Below are positions 1 through 5,296 of a DNA stretch of 7,520 bases, piece after piece. Position 1 is the first letter of the stretch, and every line of letters starts with the position of its first letter. The translations under genes were made by a program, and so were the position numbers. Origin of the DNA: Coriobacteriia bacterium (lineage in GTDB: Bacteria; Actinomycetota; Coriobacteriia; Coriobacteriales; UBA8131); assembly GCA_009781525.1 (NCBI GenBank), contig WQXZ01000084.1, positions 1-7,520 on the forward strand. Reading direction: 5' to 3'. The notes beneath the pieces were generated by a model. The model was given only the letters and a program-made list of their open reading frames with translations. It did no database searches and was not told the DNA's origin.

Positions 1-132
1 CGACTGACAAACCAGTGACCAGACCTGGGAGCGCTAAGGTGGCGCGATCTGGGGCACACCAGGGTGGTGCGTCCTGAGGTGGGTGATGTCGTCACCATGC
101 TGCCAGCAGACCAGATCGTCCAGCAAAGGGCA

Positions 133-191
133 GAGCTCACGCGACCAGCAAGTCTCTCTCCAAGCTATTAATGGTTTTGTCGCGTGAGCTC
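133..191. repeat. Perfect 13-bp inverted repeat with 33-nt spacer
   Basis: GAGCTCACGCGAC at 133-145 is the exact reverse complement of GTCGCGTGAGCTC at 179-191. The 33-base interval contains CCAAGCTATTAATGG, which could form a short inner pairing (CCA/TGG). A 13-bp perfect match at this distance is unlikely by chance. No T-tract follows either arm, so it is not a canonical rho-independent terminator. It could be the end of a small RNA, a miniature repeat element, a protein-binding pair or a remnant of a mobile element. The sequence does not decide between these. Confidence 0.6.
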
Positions 192-277
192 GTAAGCCGT
201 GTATTTCCGGAGCAGGTGGGGTAGTTAGCTACTTGACCTTATCGCCACCGCCAGGCTCGCAGTTGTCAACCACTCGG

Positions 278-298
278 TTTGCATGGTCAAGATGCAAA
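278..298 (-). terminator. Weak hairpin downstream of the padR operon
   Basis: TTTGCAT (278-284) and ATGCAAA (292-298) form a 7-bp AT-rich stem with a 7-base loop, 27 bases beyond the stop codon of the last operon gene. In the leftward direction the hairpin is followed by CCGAGTGG rather than T residues. A terminator role is therefore only suggested by its position. Confidence 0.25.
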
Positions 299-324
299 AG
301 GAGCGAGGGTTTATCCAGAGAATT

Positions 325-1287
325 CTATCTTGTCTTGAGAGTGAAAGATCCGAATTCGAGTGTAATATCAAGCTTGATGTCTGCATTGCGGTTTCCTGCT
401 GTGCCATTGCTGTCGAGTCCAGAGAAGCTGCGGCTGTTGATGGTCATGTCTCCAACGCTGGCTGAGTAGCTGATATCGAAGTCGTTTTCAGGCTGCTCCA
501 GGGTGATTTTCATGTCTCCTGATGCTGTGTAGAGCTTGTTTGTGCCTGACATGGTACCGAAATAGTTGACAGACCCGAAATTCAGCTCAAGATTCAGATT
601 GGTGATATCTGCTCGATTGATATTAATGTCTCCGGCTGAAGCGTTGATATTGGCAGCTCTGCGCACAGTAACGTTGCTGAGTGAGGTGTATCCGGCATTG
701 ATTTCAATTGACAGGTTATCGCAGTCGATGGCACGAGAGTTAATCGAGACAGCATTTGCAATAATTGCGATCGAATCAGCGGTAATACTGCATAAGTCAA
801 CATCAGCAGCGTCGCAAGAAATCGCAACATCTCTAAAGGTCGTACCAGATGGAATAGTGATAGTAACCTCAGGAGCACGCCAGTTCTGCCCAATAAACCA
901 GAGACTCTGCCAGCCAAAGTTATATATAGAGCTGCGATTCTGGTAGAGATTGACCCTGAAAGTGTTGCCGTCGATACTGCAGTCAAAGCTGCTTTCACTG
1001 CCGCGATAATGCCCGGTGACGCTGAATTTTGCGCCCTCGACAATCGTCAGCTGGCAGGCACTGACGTTAACGATCAGGCGATCGACCTGGCTGACATCAA
1101 CATTACCAGCATCAAAGTTGATATCGGTGTCGGAGAATTCGTCCAGCTGAATGACTCGAACGCCTTGACCCCAACCGAAGCTGACCAAACGCATGCCACC
1201 GCACGCGGCACCTATGCAACCAAGAACCAAGCCAAATACCAGACAGAAAACCGATGTGAAAAGAACTGTTTTTGTGAATCTAGACAT
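325..1287 (-). CDS. DUF4097-family beta-helix envelope protein, membrane-anchored
   Basis: This is a protein of 320 residues. I start it at ATG 1287, five bases after a perfect AGGAGGT (1293-1299). A GTG one codon upstream is in frame but only two bases from that ribosome site. Residues 1-35 are MSRFTK followed by a long hydrophobic stretch, a signal anchor or signal peptide. VLGC within it is an imperfect lipobox. From about residue 135 to the end the chain consists of short beta-strand repeats with turns such as SAGDINI, ASGDMKI, SVGDMTI and FGSFTL. This is the pattern of DUF4097 (putative adhesin, 'toastrack') parallel beta-helices. Such proteins are commonly encoded beside PadR and HAAS/DUF1700 proteins in Gram-positive bacteria and are thought to act at the cell envelope; the precise ligand is unknown. 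It is last in the three-gene operon, 14 bases after the HAAS gene. It ends in TAG at 325-327. Confidence 0.85.
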   Translation of the reverse strand: MSRFTKTVLFTSVFCLVFGLVLGCIGAACGGMRLVSFGWGQGVRVIQLDEFSDTDINFDAGNVDVSQVDRLIVNVSACQLTIVEGAKFSVTGHYRGSESSFDCSIDGNTFRVNLYQNRSSIYNFGWQSLWFIGQNWRAPEVTITIPSGTTFRDVAISCDAADVDLCSITADSIAIIANAVSINSRAIDCDNLSIEINAGYTSLSNVTVRRAANINASAGDININRADITNLNLELNFGSVNYFGTMSGTNKLYTASGDMKITLEQPENDFDISYSASVGDMTINSRSFSGLDSNGTAGNRNADIKLDITLEFGSFTLKTR

Positions 1288-1301
1288 CACGCACCTCCTA
1301 C

Positions 1302-2111
1302 TTAAACTTCCTTCGGCTGCCTTGACAACCGTTTGCGAATCGAATTGAACAGCATGGCAATACCCTTGAAAATCACCCGAAGCAGGTGAAACATCGCAAG
1401 GTTGAACAGCAGTGCCAGCCCGAACAGCACCAACCCACCGCCAAGATAGAACAGACCTACCGGCCAGCTGGTGAACAGCAGAATGAATCCGACCACGATA
1501 GCTGCGACGCTAGCGACCATGAGCGAGATGCCTGTAGCCAAAACCGCAACAATCAGCGACCCAACCGTGGCGAACAATGCCACAACCAGCCCGATAACAG
1601 CCGCTGCTATCGGAAGCCCGATCGGCAAGGCAAAGATTGCAATCAGCACGACCCCAATCACTCCCAATGCAGACTTTTTCTCCGGAGCAGCTGAATTTGC
1701 CTGTGGATAAGATCCTGGTCCTGGGTTTTGCCAGGTCTGTCCTGAGTAGTTGCCGGGGTTAGCGCCTTGGGCAGCAGGGTTGTAGTTGCCACCGGGGTTT
1801 ACCGGTGGGGGAGCAGCATAGGTTCCTGCGGGTTGCCAATTATCTGCGCTTGCATGTGTGTTGCGGTCGCTGGTGTTAGCAGAGCTGTGGGAGCTCCTAG
1901 GACTACCTGACAGATCACGCATCGCTACATCTGCCCTGATCTGAGCTGCCAGGCTTTCCGGTGAACCGAGAGCTGCGATAGCTGCCTCGACATCTTCGCT
2001 GTCTGCATCCATCAGGTATTCCGTGTAGTAGGCGATGGCATACTGGCGCTCTGCAGGGGGCAAGCCTTCAAGTAGAGCTTCGAGTCTCGCAAGATAACTA
2101 CTGGTATCCAT
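1302..2111 (-). CDS. HAAS/DUF1700-domain membrane protein
   Basis: This is a 269-residue protein with three parts. Residues 1-66 (MDTSSYLARLEALLEGLPPA...YYTEYLMDA...ALGSPESLAAQI) match the HAAS/DUF1700 helical signalling domain, including the LP.ER...YY.EY core and the G.PE.LA end. Residues 67-145 are a disordered linker rich in Ser, Asn, Pro and Gly (PPPVNPGGNYNP, NPGNYSGQ, NPGPGSYPQ). Residues 147-245 form three or four hydrophobic membrane segments, followed by a basic tail (RKRLSRQPK). ATG 2111 overlaps the padR stop as TAATG, and AAAGGA (2118-2123) lies six bases upstream, so translational coupling is likely. HAAS domains are known as partners of PadR-type HTH proteins. I infer that the N-terminal domain faces the cytoplasm and passes envelope state to the repressor. 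The long low-complexity linker is longer than in simple DUF1700 proteins. Confidence 0.85.
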   Translation of the reverse strand: MDTSSYLARLEALLEGLPPAERQYAIAYYTEYLMDADSEDVEAAIAALGSPESLAAQIRADVAMRDLSGSPRSSHSSANTSDRNTHASADNWQPAGTYAAPPPVNPGGNYNPAAQGANPGNYSGQTWQNPGPGSYPQANSAAPEKKSALGVIGVVLIAIFALPIGLPIAAAVIGLVVALFATVGSLIVAVLATGISLMVASVAAIVVGFILLFTSWPVGLFYLGGGLVLFGLALLFNLAMFHLLRVIFKGIAMLFNSIRKRLSRQPKEV

Positions 2112-2422
2112 TACTTGTCCTTTCCGAGCAGATCACTGATGTCGCTCATGAATTGTTGCCAGTCTTGGCGATAAGCCTTTAACTGTGTTTTACCTTCCTC
2201 GCTGAGCGAGTAGTACCTGCGCATTCGCCCTTGAAAGGGCTTGTCGTAAGTCGAGAGCAGTCCGGTTGTCTGCAGGCGCCGAAGAACCGGATAGACAGTC
2301 GACTCAGACACTTTGAGTCGATCGCTCAACTCGTTCGTGATCTCATAACCGTAGCTATCCTTCTTGGATAGTTGCGATAGCACGCAGGCGTCGAGCAGAG
2401 CAGCTGATATCGGGAATCCCAA
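2111..2422 (-). CDS. PadR-family transcriptional regulator
   Basis: This is a 103-residue winged-helix protein of the short PadR class. The chain opens MGFPISAALLDACVLSQL and continues with KKDSYGYEIT, then the recognition-helix region SESTVYPVLRRLQ, the wing (GRMRRYYSLSEEGK) and a C-terminal helix. I place the start at TTG 2422, six bases after GGAGGTG (2429-2435). The frame can be extended to a TTG at 2437, but the five extra residues are encoded by the ribosome site itself, and family members normally begin just before F.IS..LLDACVL. It is first in the operon, overlaps the HAAS gene by one base, and sits below a perfect palindrome that covers the promoter. Autoregulation of the operon is the simple inference. 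PadR proteins usually repress and are released by small ligands or partner proteins. Confidence 0.9.
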   Translation of the reverse strand: MGFPISAALLDACVLSQLSKKDSYGYEITNELSDRLKVSESTVYPVLRRLQTTGLLSTYDKPFQGRMRRYYSLSEEGKTQLKAYRQDWQQFMSDISDLLGKDK

Positions 2423-2462
2423 AACTTTCACCTCCAAAATTGCGAGAGATTATTCTTGCTGC

Positions 2463-2485
2463 AATATTATATAACATATAATATT
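2463..2485. promoter_or_regulatory. Perfect 10-3-10 palindrome, candidate PadR operator
   Basis: AATATTATAT (2463-2472) and ATATAATATT (2476-2485) are exact reverse complements separated by AAC. The site lies 41 bases upstream of the padR start codon and contains the likely leftward -10 box, so a bound dimer would block RNA polymerase. AT-rich dyads overlapping their own promoter are typical of PadR regulators. The assignment to this PadR is inferred from position. Confidence 0.6.
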
Positions 2486-2496
2486 AGACGACGCAA
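2466..2496 (-). promoter_or_regulatory. Putative promoter of the padR operon
   Basis: Reading leftward, TATAAT occupies 2471-2466, a perfect -10 hexamer about 44 bases before the TTG start. The -35 is poor: TTGCGT at 2496-2491 with a long 19-base spacer. The A-tract on this strand at 2511-2519 lies about 50-60 bases upstream of the expected start of transcription, where an UP element would be. The palindrome places a second TATAAT on the + strand (2477-2482), so rightward initiation is also conceivable. Confidence 0.45.
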
Positions 2497-2555
2497 GGGA
2501 TTATCTGAAATTTTTTTTTCGAATACAATACCTATTGGCATTTTGTGGTTAGATA

Positions 2556-2591
2556 CGGAGGAGGGTCGACTCAAACCTCCGCTGTTTTGAG
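2556..2591 (+). other. Possible H-type pseudoknot upstream of tRNA-Thr
   Basis: CGGAGG (2556-2561) pairs with CCTCCG (2576-2581), and CTCAAA (2570-2575), lying in that loop, pairs with TTTGAG (2586-2591). The a-b-a'-b' order gives two 6-bp stems with connecting loops of 8, 0 and 4 bases, which is a feasible H-type pseudoknot if the region is transcribed. There is no following T-tract and no ORF directly beneath it other than the tRNA. Transcription here is unproven and the function is unknown. Confidence 0.25.
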
Positions 2592-2593
2592 GG

Positions 2594-2622
2594 TTGTTTA
2601 CCTGGCAGAGTTTGTGTATTCT
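2594..2622 (+). promoter_or_regulatory. Putative promoter of tRNA-Thr
   Basis: TTGTTT (2594-2599) and TATTCT (2617-2622) are separated by 17 bases and would start transcription near 2629, about 11 bases before the mature tRNA. The hexamers are only partial matches to the consensus, but the spacing and position fit. Confidence 0.4.
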
Positions 2623-2639
2623 TGCTGGCAGCATAACGA

Positions 2640-2714
2640 GCTGGTGTGGCGCAAAGGTAGCGCAACTGATTTGTAATCAGTCGGTTGGGGGTTCGAGTCC
2701 CTTCACCAGCTCCA
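2640..2714 (+). tRNA. tRNA-Thr (anticodon UGU)
   Basis: A complete cloverleaf can be drawn. The acceptor GCTGGTG (2640-2646) pairs with CACCAGC (2704-2710). The D-stem GCGC/GCGC encloses AAAGGTA. The anticodon stem ACTGA/TCAGT encloses TTTGTAA, which places TGT at 2672-2674 to read ACA threonine codons. The variable loop is CGGTT. The T-arm GGGGG/CCCTT has two G-T pairs around TTCGAGT. The discriminator is T2711 and CCA is encoded at 2712-2714. No introns or anomalies are seen. The CCA is also the beginning of the long hairpin that follows. Confidence 0.97.
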
Positions 2715-2751
2715 AGAAGGCTCTGCAGATTTTTCCGCAGAGCCTTCTTGG
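2712..2751 (+). terminator. Perfect 15-bp hairpin directly after tRNA-Thr
   Basis: CCAAGAAGGCTCTGC (2712-2726) is the exact reverse complement of GCAGAGCCTTCTTGG (2737-2751), with a 10-base loop AGATTTTTCC. The left arm starts in the encoded CCA of the tRNA. The stability and position suggest a tRNA terminator or processing signal. However, the T-run lies in the loop and not after the stem (GAGGAATAG follows), so it is not a textbook intrinsic terminator. A smaller 6-bp hairpin (TGCGCT/AGCGCA, 2761-2779) follows. Confidence 0.55.
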
Positions 2752-2765
2752 AGGAATAGATGCGC

Positions 2766-2771
2766 TAAAAT
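2766..2771 (+). promoter_or_regulatory. Possible -10 box of the lipoprotein gene
   Basis: TAAAAT at 2766-2771 matches the -10 consensus in five of six positions and lies about 40 bases before the ATG. It falls in the loop of the small TGCGCT/AGCGCA hairpin. No good -35 is seen at the usual distance, so the alternative is read-through from the tRNA promoter. Confidence 0.3.
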
Positions 2772-2809
2772 GCAGCGCAGTCAGAGAGAATCGTCAGAGG
2801 AGCAGCTCG

Positions 2810-3478
2810 ATGAGCAGGCAAAGTAAATTCATTCTTACAAAAGTGCTGACTTTTGGAATGTGTTTGTTAGTGGGGGTCACAGGATGTGCCAGCAGCCAAC
2901 CTGCTTCTGTTGACAAGCTTGTGAATACTGCCCATGATGCGACAGTCCTTGCTGGTGATGAGAGCAAACTTCAAGAAGGTATAAGGGACCAAACTATTGA
3001 CGCAATACTTGATGGCGGTTCTGATTCGAGCAGGCAACCAAGTGATGAACATTATGACGAGTTTCAGCGCTTTGGATCAGAAGAACTTGGCTATATGAGC
3101 GTTCCACGAAGTTGGCGTGTCGGGCAATACTTTTTTGAGCAATCTACATGGATAGCAAAAGACACTTCCGAGGAGCACGAGATCTCCATGCAAGTTATGC
3201 CAAACAGTGATCCAGCGACATTTATTAAGATGCCGATATCTGATTGGGAAAGAATCGGAGTTGAAGATGTGTCTTACTCAACAACTACCATAGTCCAGCT
3301 TGACGATCAGCTGATCTACCAAATGGATGGTTACTTCACAATGTTTGAGAGGTACTGCACGGTTTTCGTTTTTTATGGACCTGCAGGAGAGGCGGTCATG
3401 GTGTCCATCGAAGGCACCTATGAAGGAGTAGCAGAAGGAGTCAAATGGTTCAGGGATACGTATTCATTTGAGTACTAA
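2810..3478 (+). CDS. Predicted lipoprotein of unknown function
   Basis: This is a 222-residue secreted protein. The start is ATG 2810, seven bases after AGAGGAG (2796-2802). A longer in-frame reading from 2594 would run through the tRNA gene and is rejected. The N-terminus MSRQSKFILTKVLTFGMCLLVGVTGC is a lipoprotein signal peptide with lipobox VTGC, so Cys26 would be lipidated. Residues 27-85 are a polar, flexible spacer rich in Ser, Asp and Gln. The C-terminal 135 residues form an alpha/beta domain with aromatic motifs (GYMSVPRSWRVGQYFFEQ, YQMDGYFTMFERYCTVFVFYG, GVKWFRDTYSFEY). It vaguely resembles small PsbP/DUF1795-like secreted domains, but I do not recognise a family. It is alone in its transcription unit and convergent with the L,D-transpeptidase gene, from which the insertion sequence now separates it. 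Confidence 0.8.
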   Translation: MSRQSKFILTKVLTFGMCLLVGVTGCASSQPASVDKLVNTAHDATVLAGDESKLQEGIRDQTIDAILDGGSDSSRQPSDEHYDEFQRFGSEELGYMSVPRSWRVGQYFFEQSTWIAKDTSEEHEISMQVMPNSDPATFIKMPISDWERIGVEDVSYSTTTIVQLDDQLIYQMDGYFTMFERYCTVFVFYGPAGEAVMVSIEGTYEGVAEGVKWFRDTYSFEY

Positions 3479-3534
3479 ACATTCCGCTATTCATCGCCGT
3501 AAAACGTTTATTGTAGAAGAAAGCATATAGAGAA

Positions 3535-3554
3535 GGGAAGGGTAAACCCTTCCC
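3535..3554. repeat. Left copy of 20-bp palindrome at the IS boundary
   Basis: GGGAAGGGTAAACCCTTCCC contains two 9-bp arms (GGGAAGGGT/ACCCTTCCC) around AA. It is identical in the same orientation to 5297-5316, and the bases on either side differ (A3534/G5296 and C3555/T5317). It could be the outer half of the IS inverted repeat or one half of a duplicated host terminator. Leftward it is followed by TTCTCTATATGC, moderately T-rich. Confidence 0.8.
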
Positions 3555-3629
3555 CTCGTGTTTGGCCTTTAACTAGAGAAAACCACTGAATAATCAAATC
3601 TCAGGTAGCGAACGCTGGATGTTTGCATG

Positions 3630-3635
3630 TATAAT
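3630..3635 (+). promoter_or_regulatory. Likely -10 box of the IS promoter
   Basis: A perfect TATAAT at 3630-3635, about 35 bases before the AbrB-like ORF, is preceded by CATG. The -35 region around 3607-3612 is poor. The AbrB start has its own AAAGGAG (3658-3664) five bases before ATG 3670. Confidence 0.5.
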
Positions 3636-3669
3636 GGTCTAGTGATATAACTATACTAAAGGAGTCGTT

Positions 3670-3870
3670 ATGGGTTGTCCAACGAAGGTGCAACTGATCA
3701 AGCGCAAGCAGTCAGAGCAGTGGTACGTCAACTTACCGATGCAGATAGCTCAAGCTATGGAGTTCGATAAAGGGGAGGTCGTCGAGTGGTTCATCGAAGA
3801 CAAGGAGACACTGGCGCTAAAACGCAAGGACGCACCTCCCCAGATATTGAAAAAAAAACCGACGGGATAG
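3670..3870 (+). CDS. AbrB/MazE-like small protein; frame-0 start of the transposase
   Basis: This is a 66-residue protein starting at ATG 3670, five bases after AAAGGAG (3658-3664). Residues 17-53 (QWYVNLPMQIAQAMEFDKG, then EVVEWFIEDKETLALKR) have the shape of an AbrB/MazE/SpoVT swapped-hairpin DNA-binding domain: a strand, LP...A, a short helix, KGE.VEW, and a closing strand. Free proteins of this class dimerise and bind DNA. The frame ends at TAG 3868-3870, just after AAA AAA AAA (3850-3858). The transposase frame overlaps it at -1. A ribosome slipping on the A-run would replace the last three residues (PTG) by the transposase, giving a fusion in which this domain is the N-terminal DNA-binding module. 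As a separate product it could instead bind the IS ends or repress the element. Confidence 0.75.
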   Translation: MGCPTKVQLIKRKQSEQWYVNLPMQIAQAMEFDKGEVVEWFIEDKETLALKRKDAPPQILKKKPTG

Positions 3871-5285
3871 TAGGAGCCTTCGAGGAACTGTTCACACAAG
3901 CGCGTCCAGCGTTTTGTCAGGACAGGGTTGCAGCAAGAGCCCACGATATGTGCGTGAGCTCTATCCTGGCTTTGGGTAGACACACCATCTCAGGGATGCT
4001 ATGTGCCTCTGGCAGACAGTTCCAAGACTGGTCAGGAGCCTACCGTCTCTTCGAGCAGGAACGTATCGATACGAGCGCTTTGTTCGCGCCGGCTCTGGCT
4101 AAAGTCGCTGACATGCAACCAGATGACGGATACCTATTCACCATGCTTGATGACACCTTGATCCGCAAACGTGGCACAAGCGTCTCAGGCACTGCATGGA
4201 AGCGAGATCCGCTTGGCCCTGTCTTCCACACCAACTTCGTATGGGGGCAGCGTTTCATGCAACTCTCGGCAGCATTGCCAGACCCAGACGGCAGCGGCTC
4301 TGCTCGTGCTATCCCGATTGATCTCATTCATACACCAAGCCCAAAGAAACCGAAGCGGTCATCTGCACCTGAAGAATGGGATGAGTACAGAAGAGCAAAG
4401 GAGGCATCGAAGGTCAGCACCGTTGCCCATGATCGGCTGCATCTGCTACGAGCCCAGCTACCGGATAAGAGAATCGTCTGTGCTGTTGATGGTGGCTACA
4501 CCAACCGTACTGTGTTCGCAAACATACCTGACAACACTGTTCTGATCGGCAGGATCAGAAAGGATGCTCGCCTCTTTGGGGTTCCAGAGCATTCAGATGC
4601 TCCAGGCCGAGGCAGGAAGAGGGTATATGGCGAAGCCCTGCCCACTCCAGAGCAGATACGCCAAGATGACTCCATCCCATGGCAGACTGTGAAAGCATTC
4701 GCTGCTGGCAGGCATCATGATTTCGATGTGAAGGTGATAGATCCAGTTCGCTGGCGAGGAAGCGGCTCAACTGATGTCATGGTGGTAATCGTCCGACCAC
4801 TTGGCTATCGGAGAAGCCAAAACTCAAGGATGCTCTACCGACAGCCAGCCTACCTAATTTGCACAGACCCAGAACTGCCACTGGAAAAGCTGCTTCAAGC
4901 ATATCTGTGGAGATGGGAGATCGAGTTGAACTTCAGGGACGAGAAGACCGTGTTTGGTGTAGGCGAGGCACAGGTAAGGACTGCTGCTGTTGTTGGATCC
5001 GTGCCGGCTCTCATCGTCGCTTCTTATGCCTACCTGCTATTGGCGGGAAGCAGCGTAAGCGAGAGAACCACAGAGCTACCATCACCAAAATGGCATCGTA
5101 GGAAACCTCACAGCCGATGCAGTACACAGCAGATGATTTCCTTATTCCGATCTGAGTTGTGGGGTCTGGGCATCGATTCAATTTACATGCGTTCGTTGCC
5201 TTCCAACGATTCGACACGAACGCAGTTTAATTCGCAGAGACTCACAAACTCCCTGGAATCAGCAGTGTGTTACGCAATAAAATAG
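3786..5285 (+). CDS. IS4-superfamily DDE transposase (-1 frame)
   Basis: The frame is open from 3771 and its only upstream start is GTG 3786, giving 499 residues. Conserved family sequence seems to begin only near residue 25 (TDGIVGAFEELFTQARPAF), just past the A-run. Catalytic candidates are D122/D123 in TMLDDTLIRKRG, D235 in VCAVDGGYTN and E380 in YLWRWEIELNFRDEK. The last fits Y-x2-R-x3-E-x6-K exactly (Y373, R376, E380, K387), the hallmark of the IS4 superfamily. Residues 148-320 carry the long insertion typical of the IS701/IS4 group. The C-terminal tail after residue 425 is hydrophilic. The stop TAG (5283-5285) touches the right inverted repeat. Translation could begin at GTG 3786, which has GGGGAGG seven bases upstream, or arise by -1 frameshifting from the AbrB-like ORF. 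In the second case residues 1-24 of this reading are only a shadow, and the fusion is 63+475 residues. Confidence 0.9.
   Translation: MVHRRQGDTGAKTQGRTSPDIEKKTDGIVGAFEELFTQARPAFCQDRVAARAHDMCVSSILALGRHTISGMLCASGRQFQDWSGAYRLFEQERIDTSALFAPALAKVADMQPDDGYLFTMLDDTLIRKRGTSVSGTAWKRDPLGPVFHTNFVWGQRFMQLSAALPDPDGSGSARAIPIDLIHTPSPKKPKRSSAPEEWDEYRRAKEASKVSTVAHDRLHLLRAQLPDKRIVCAVDGGYTNRTVFANIPDNTVLIGRIRKDARLFGVPEHSDAPGRGRKRVYGEALPTPEQIRQDDSIPWQTVKAFAAGRHHDFDVKVIDPVRWRGSGSTDVMVVIVRPLGYRRSQNSRMLYRQPAYLICTDPELPLEKLLQAYLWRWEIELNFRDEKTVFGVGEAQVRTAAVVGSVPALIVASYAYLLLAGSSVSERTTELPSPKWHRRKPHSRCSTQQMISLFRSELWGLGIDSIYMRSLPSNDSTRTQFNSQRLTNSLESAVCYAIK
3850..3858 (+). promoter_or_regulatory. Probable programmed -1 frameshift site (A9)
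   Basis: Nine A residues occur where the AbrB-like frame (TTG AAA AAA AAA CCG) overlaps the transposase frame. A AAA AAA at 3852-3858 is a classic bacterial -1 slippery heptamer with lysine codons in both sites. After slipping, reading continues ACC GAC GGG into the transposase. An AAGGA (3826-3830) lies 21 bases upstream, rather far for a stimulatory Shine-Dalgarno. I see no strong hairpin immediately downstream. Confidence 0.65.
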
Positions 5286-5296
5286 CCAAACACGAG

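Larger units (their letters stand above)
1..324. other. Region without a convincing gene; possible 3' tail of a CDS
   Basis: No gene can be supported in these 324 bases. On the + strand a frame open from base 3 ends at TGA 75-77 and encodes about 24 residues (TDKPVTRPGSAK...). It could be the last codons of a gene entering from the left, but it is too short to recognise. An ATG at 86-88 after a weak GAGGTGG opens a 33-codon frame ending at 185-187, with no recognisable content. On the - strand a frame starting at 98 runs off the left edge. The main structure is the inverted repeat at 133-191, described separately. A 7-bp hairpin (TTTGCAT/ATGCAAA, 278-298) lies 27 bases past the stop of the DUF4097 gene. 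It has no T-tract on either side. Confidence 0.4.

Noticed and set aside
566..946. 126-codon + strand open frame opposite the DUF4097 gene
   Set aside because: It is antisense to a well-supported gene and has no ribosome site and no recognisable protein features. It is a shadow of the beta-helix codon pattern. The + frames at 1009-1305 and 1386-1710 are rejected for the same reason.
1690..1910. Nucleotide repeats in the HAAS linker
   Set aside because: The PGNY/NPG-like repetition is irregular low-complexity coding sequence and not a tandem DNA repeat or CRISPR-like array.
2511..2519. Run of nine T as an intrinsic terminator
   Set aside because: No stable hairpin precedes it on the + strand, and no rightward gene ends nearby.
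2594..2809. 72-residue N-terminal extension of the lipoprotein
   Set aside because: It would translate through the whole tRNA-Thr gene and its hairpin, and would bury the lipoprotein signal peptide internally. ATG 2810 has a proper ribosome site.
3535..3554. Canonical intrinsic terminator of the lipoprotein gene as it stands
   Set aside because: On the rightward strand the stem is followed by CTCGTG, not T residues. It is better described as a palindrome at the IS border whose terminator role, if any, predates the insertion.
3670..3870. Antitoxin of a toxin-antitoxin pair
   Set aside because: The MazE-like fold suggests an antitoxin, but no toxin ORF follows. The overlapping frame is a transposase and both lie inside the IS ends.
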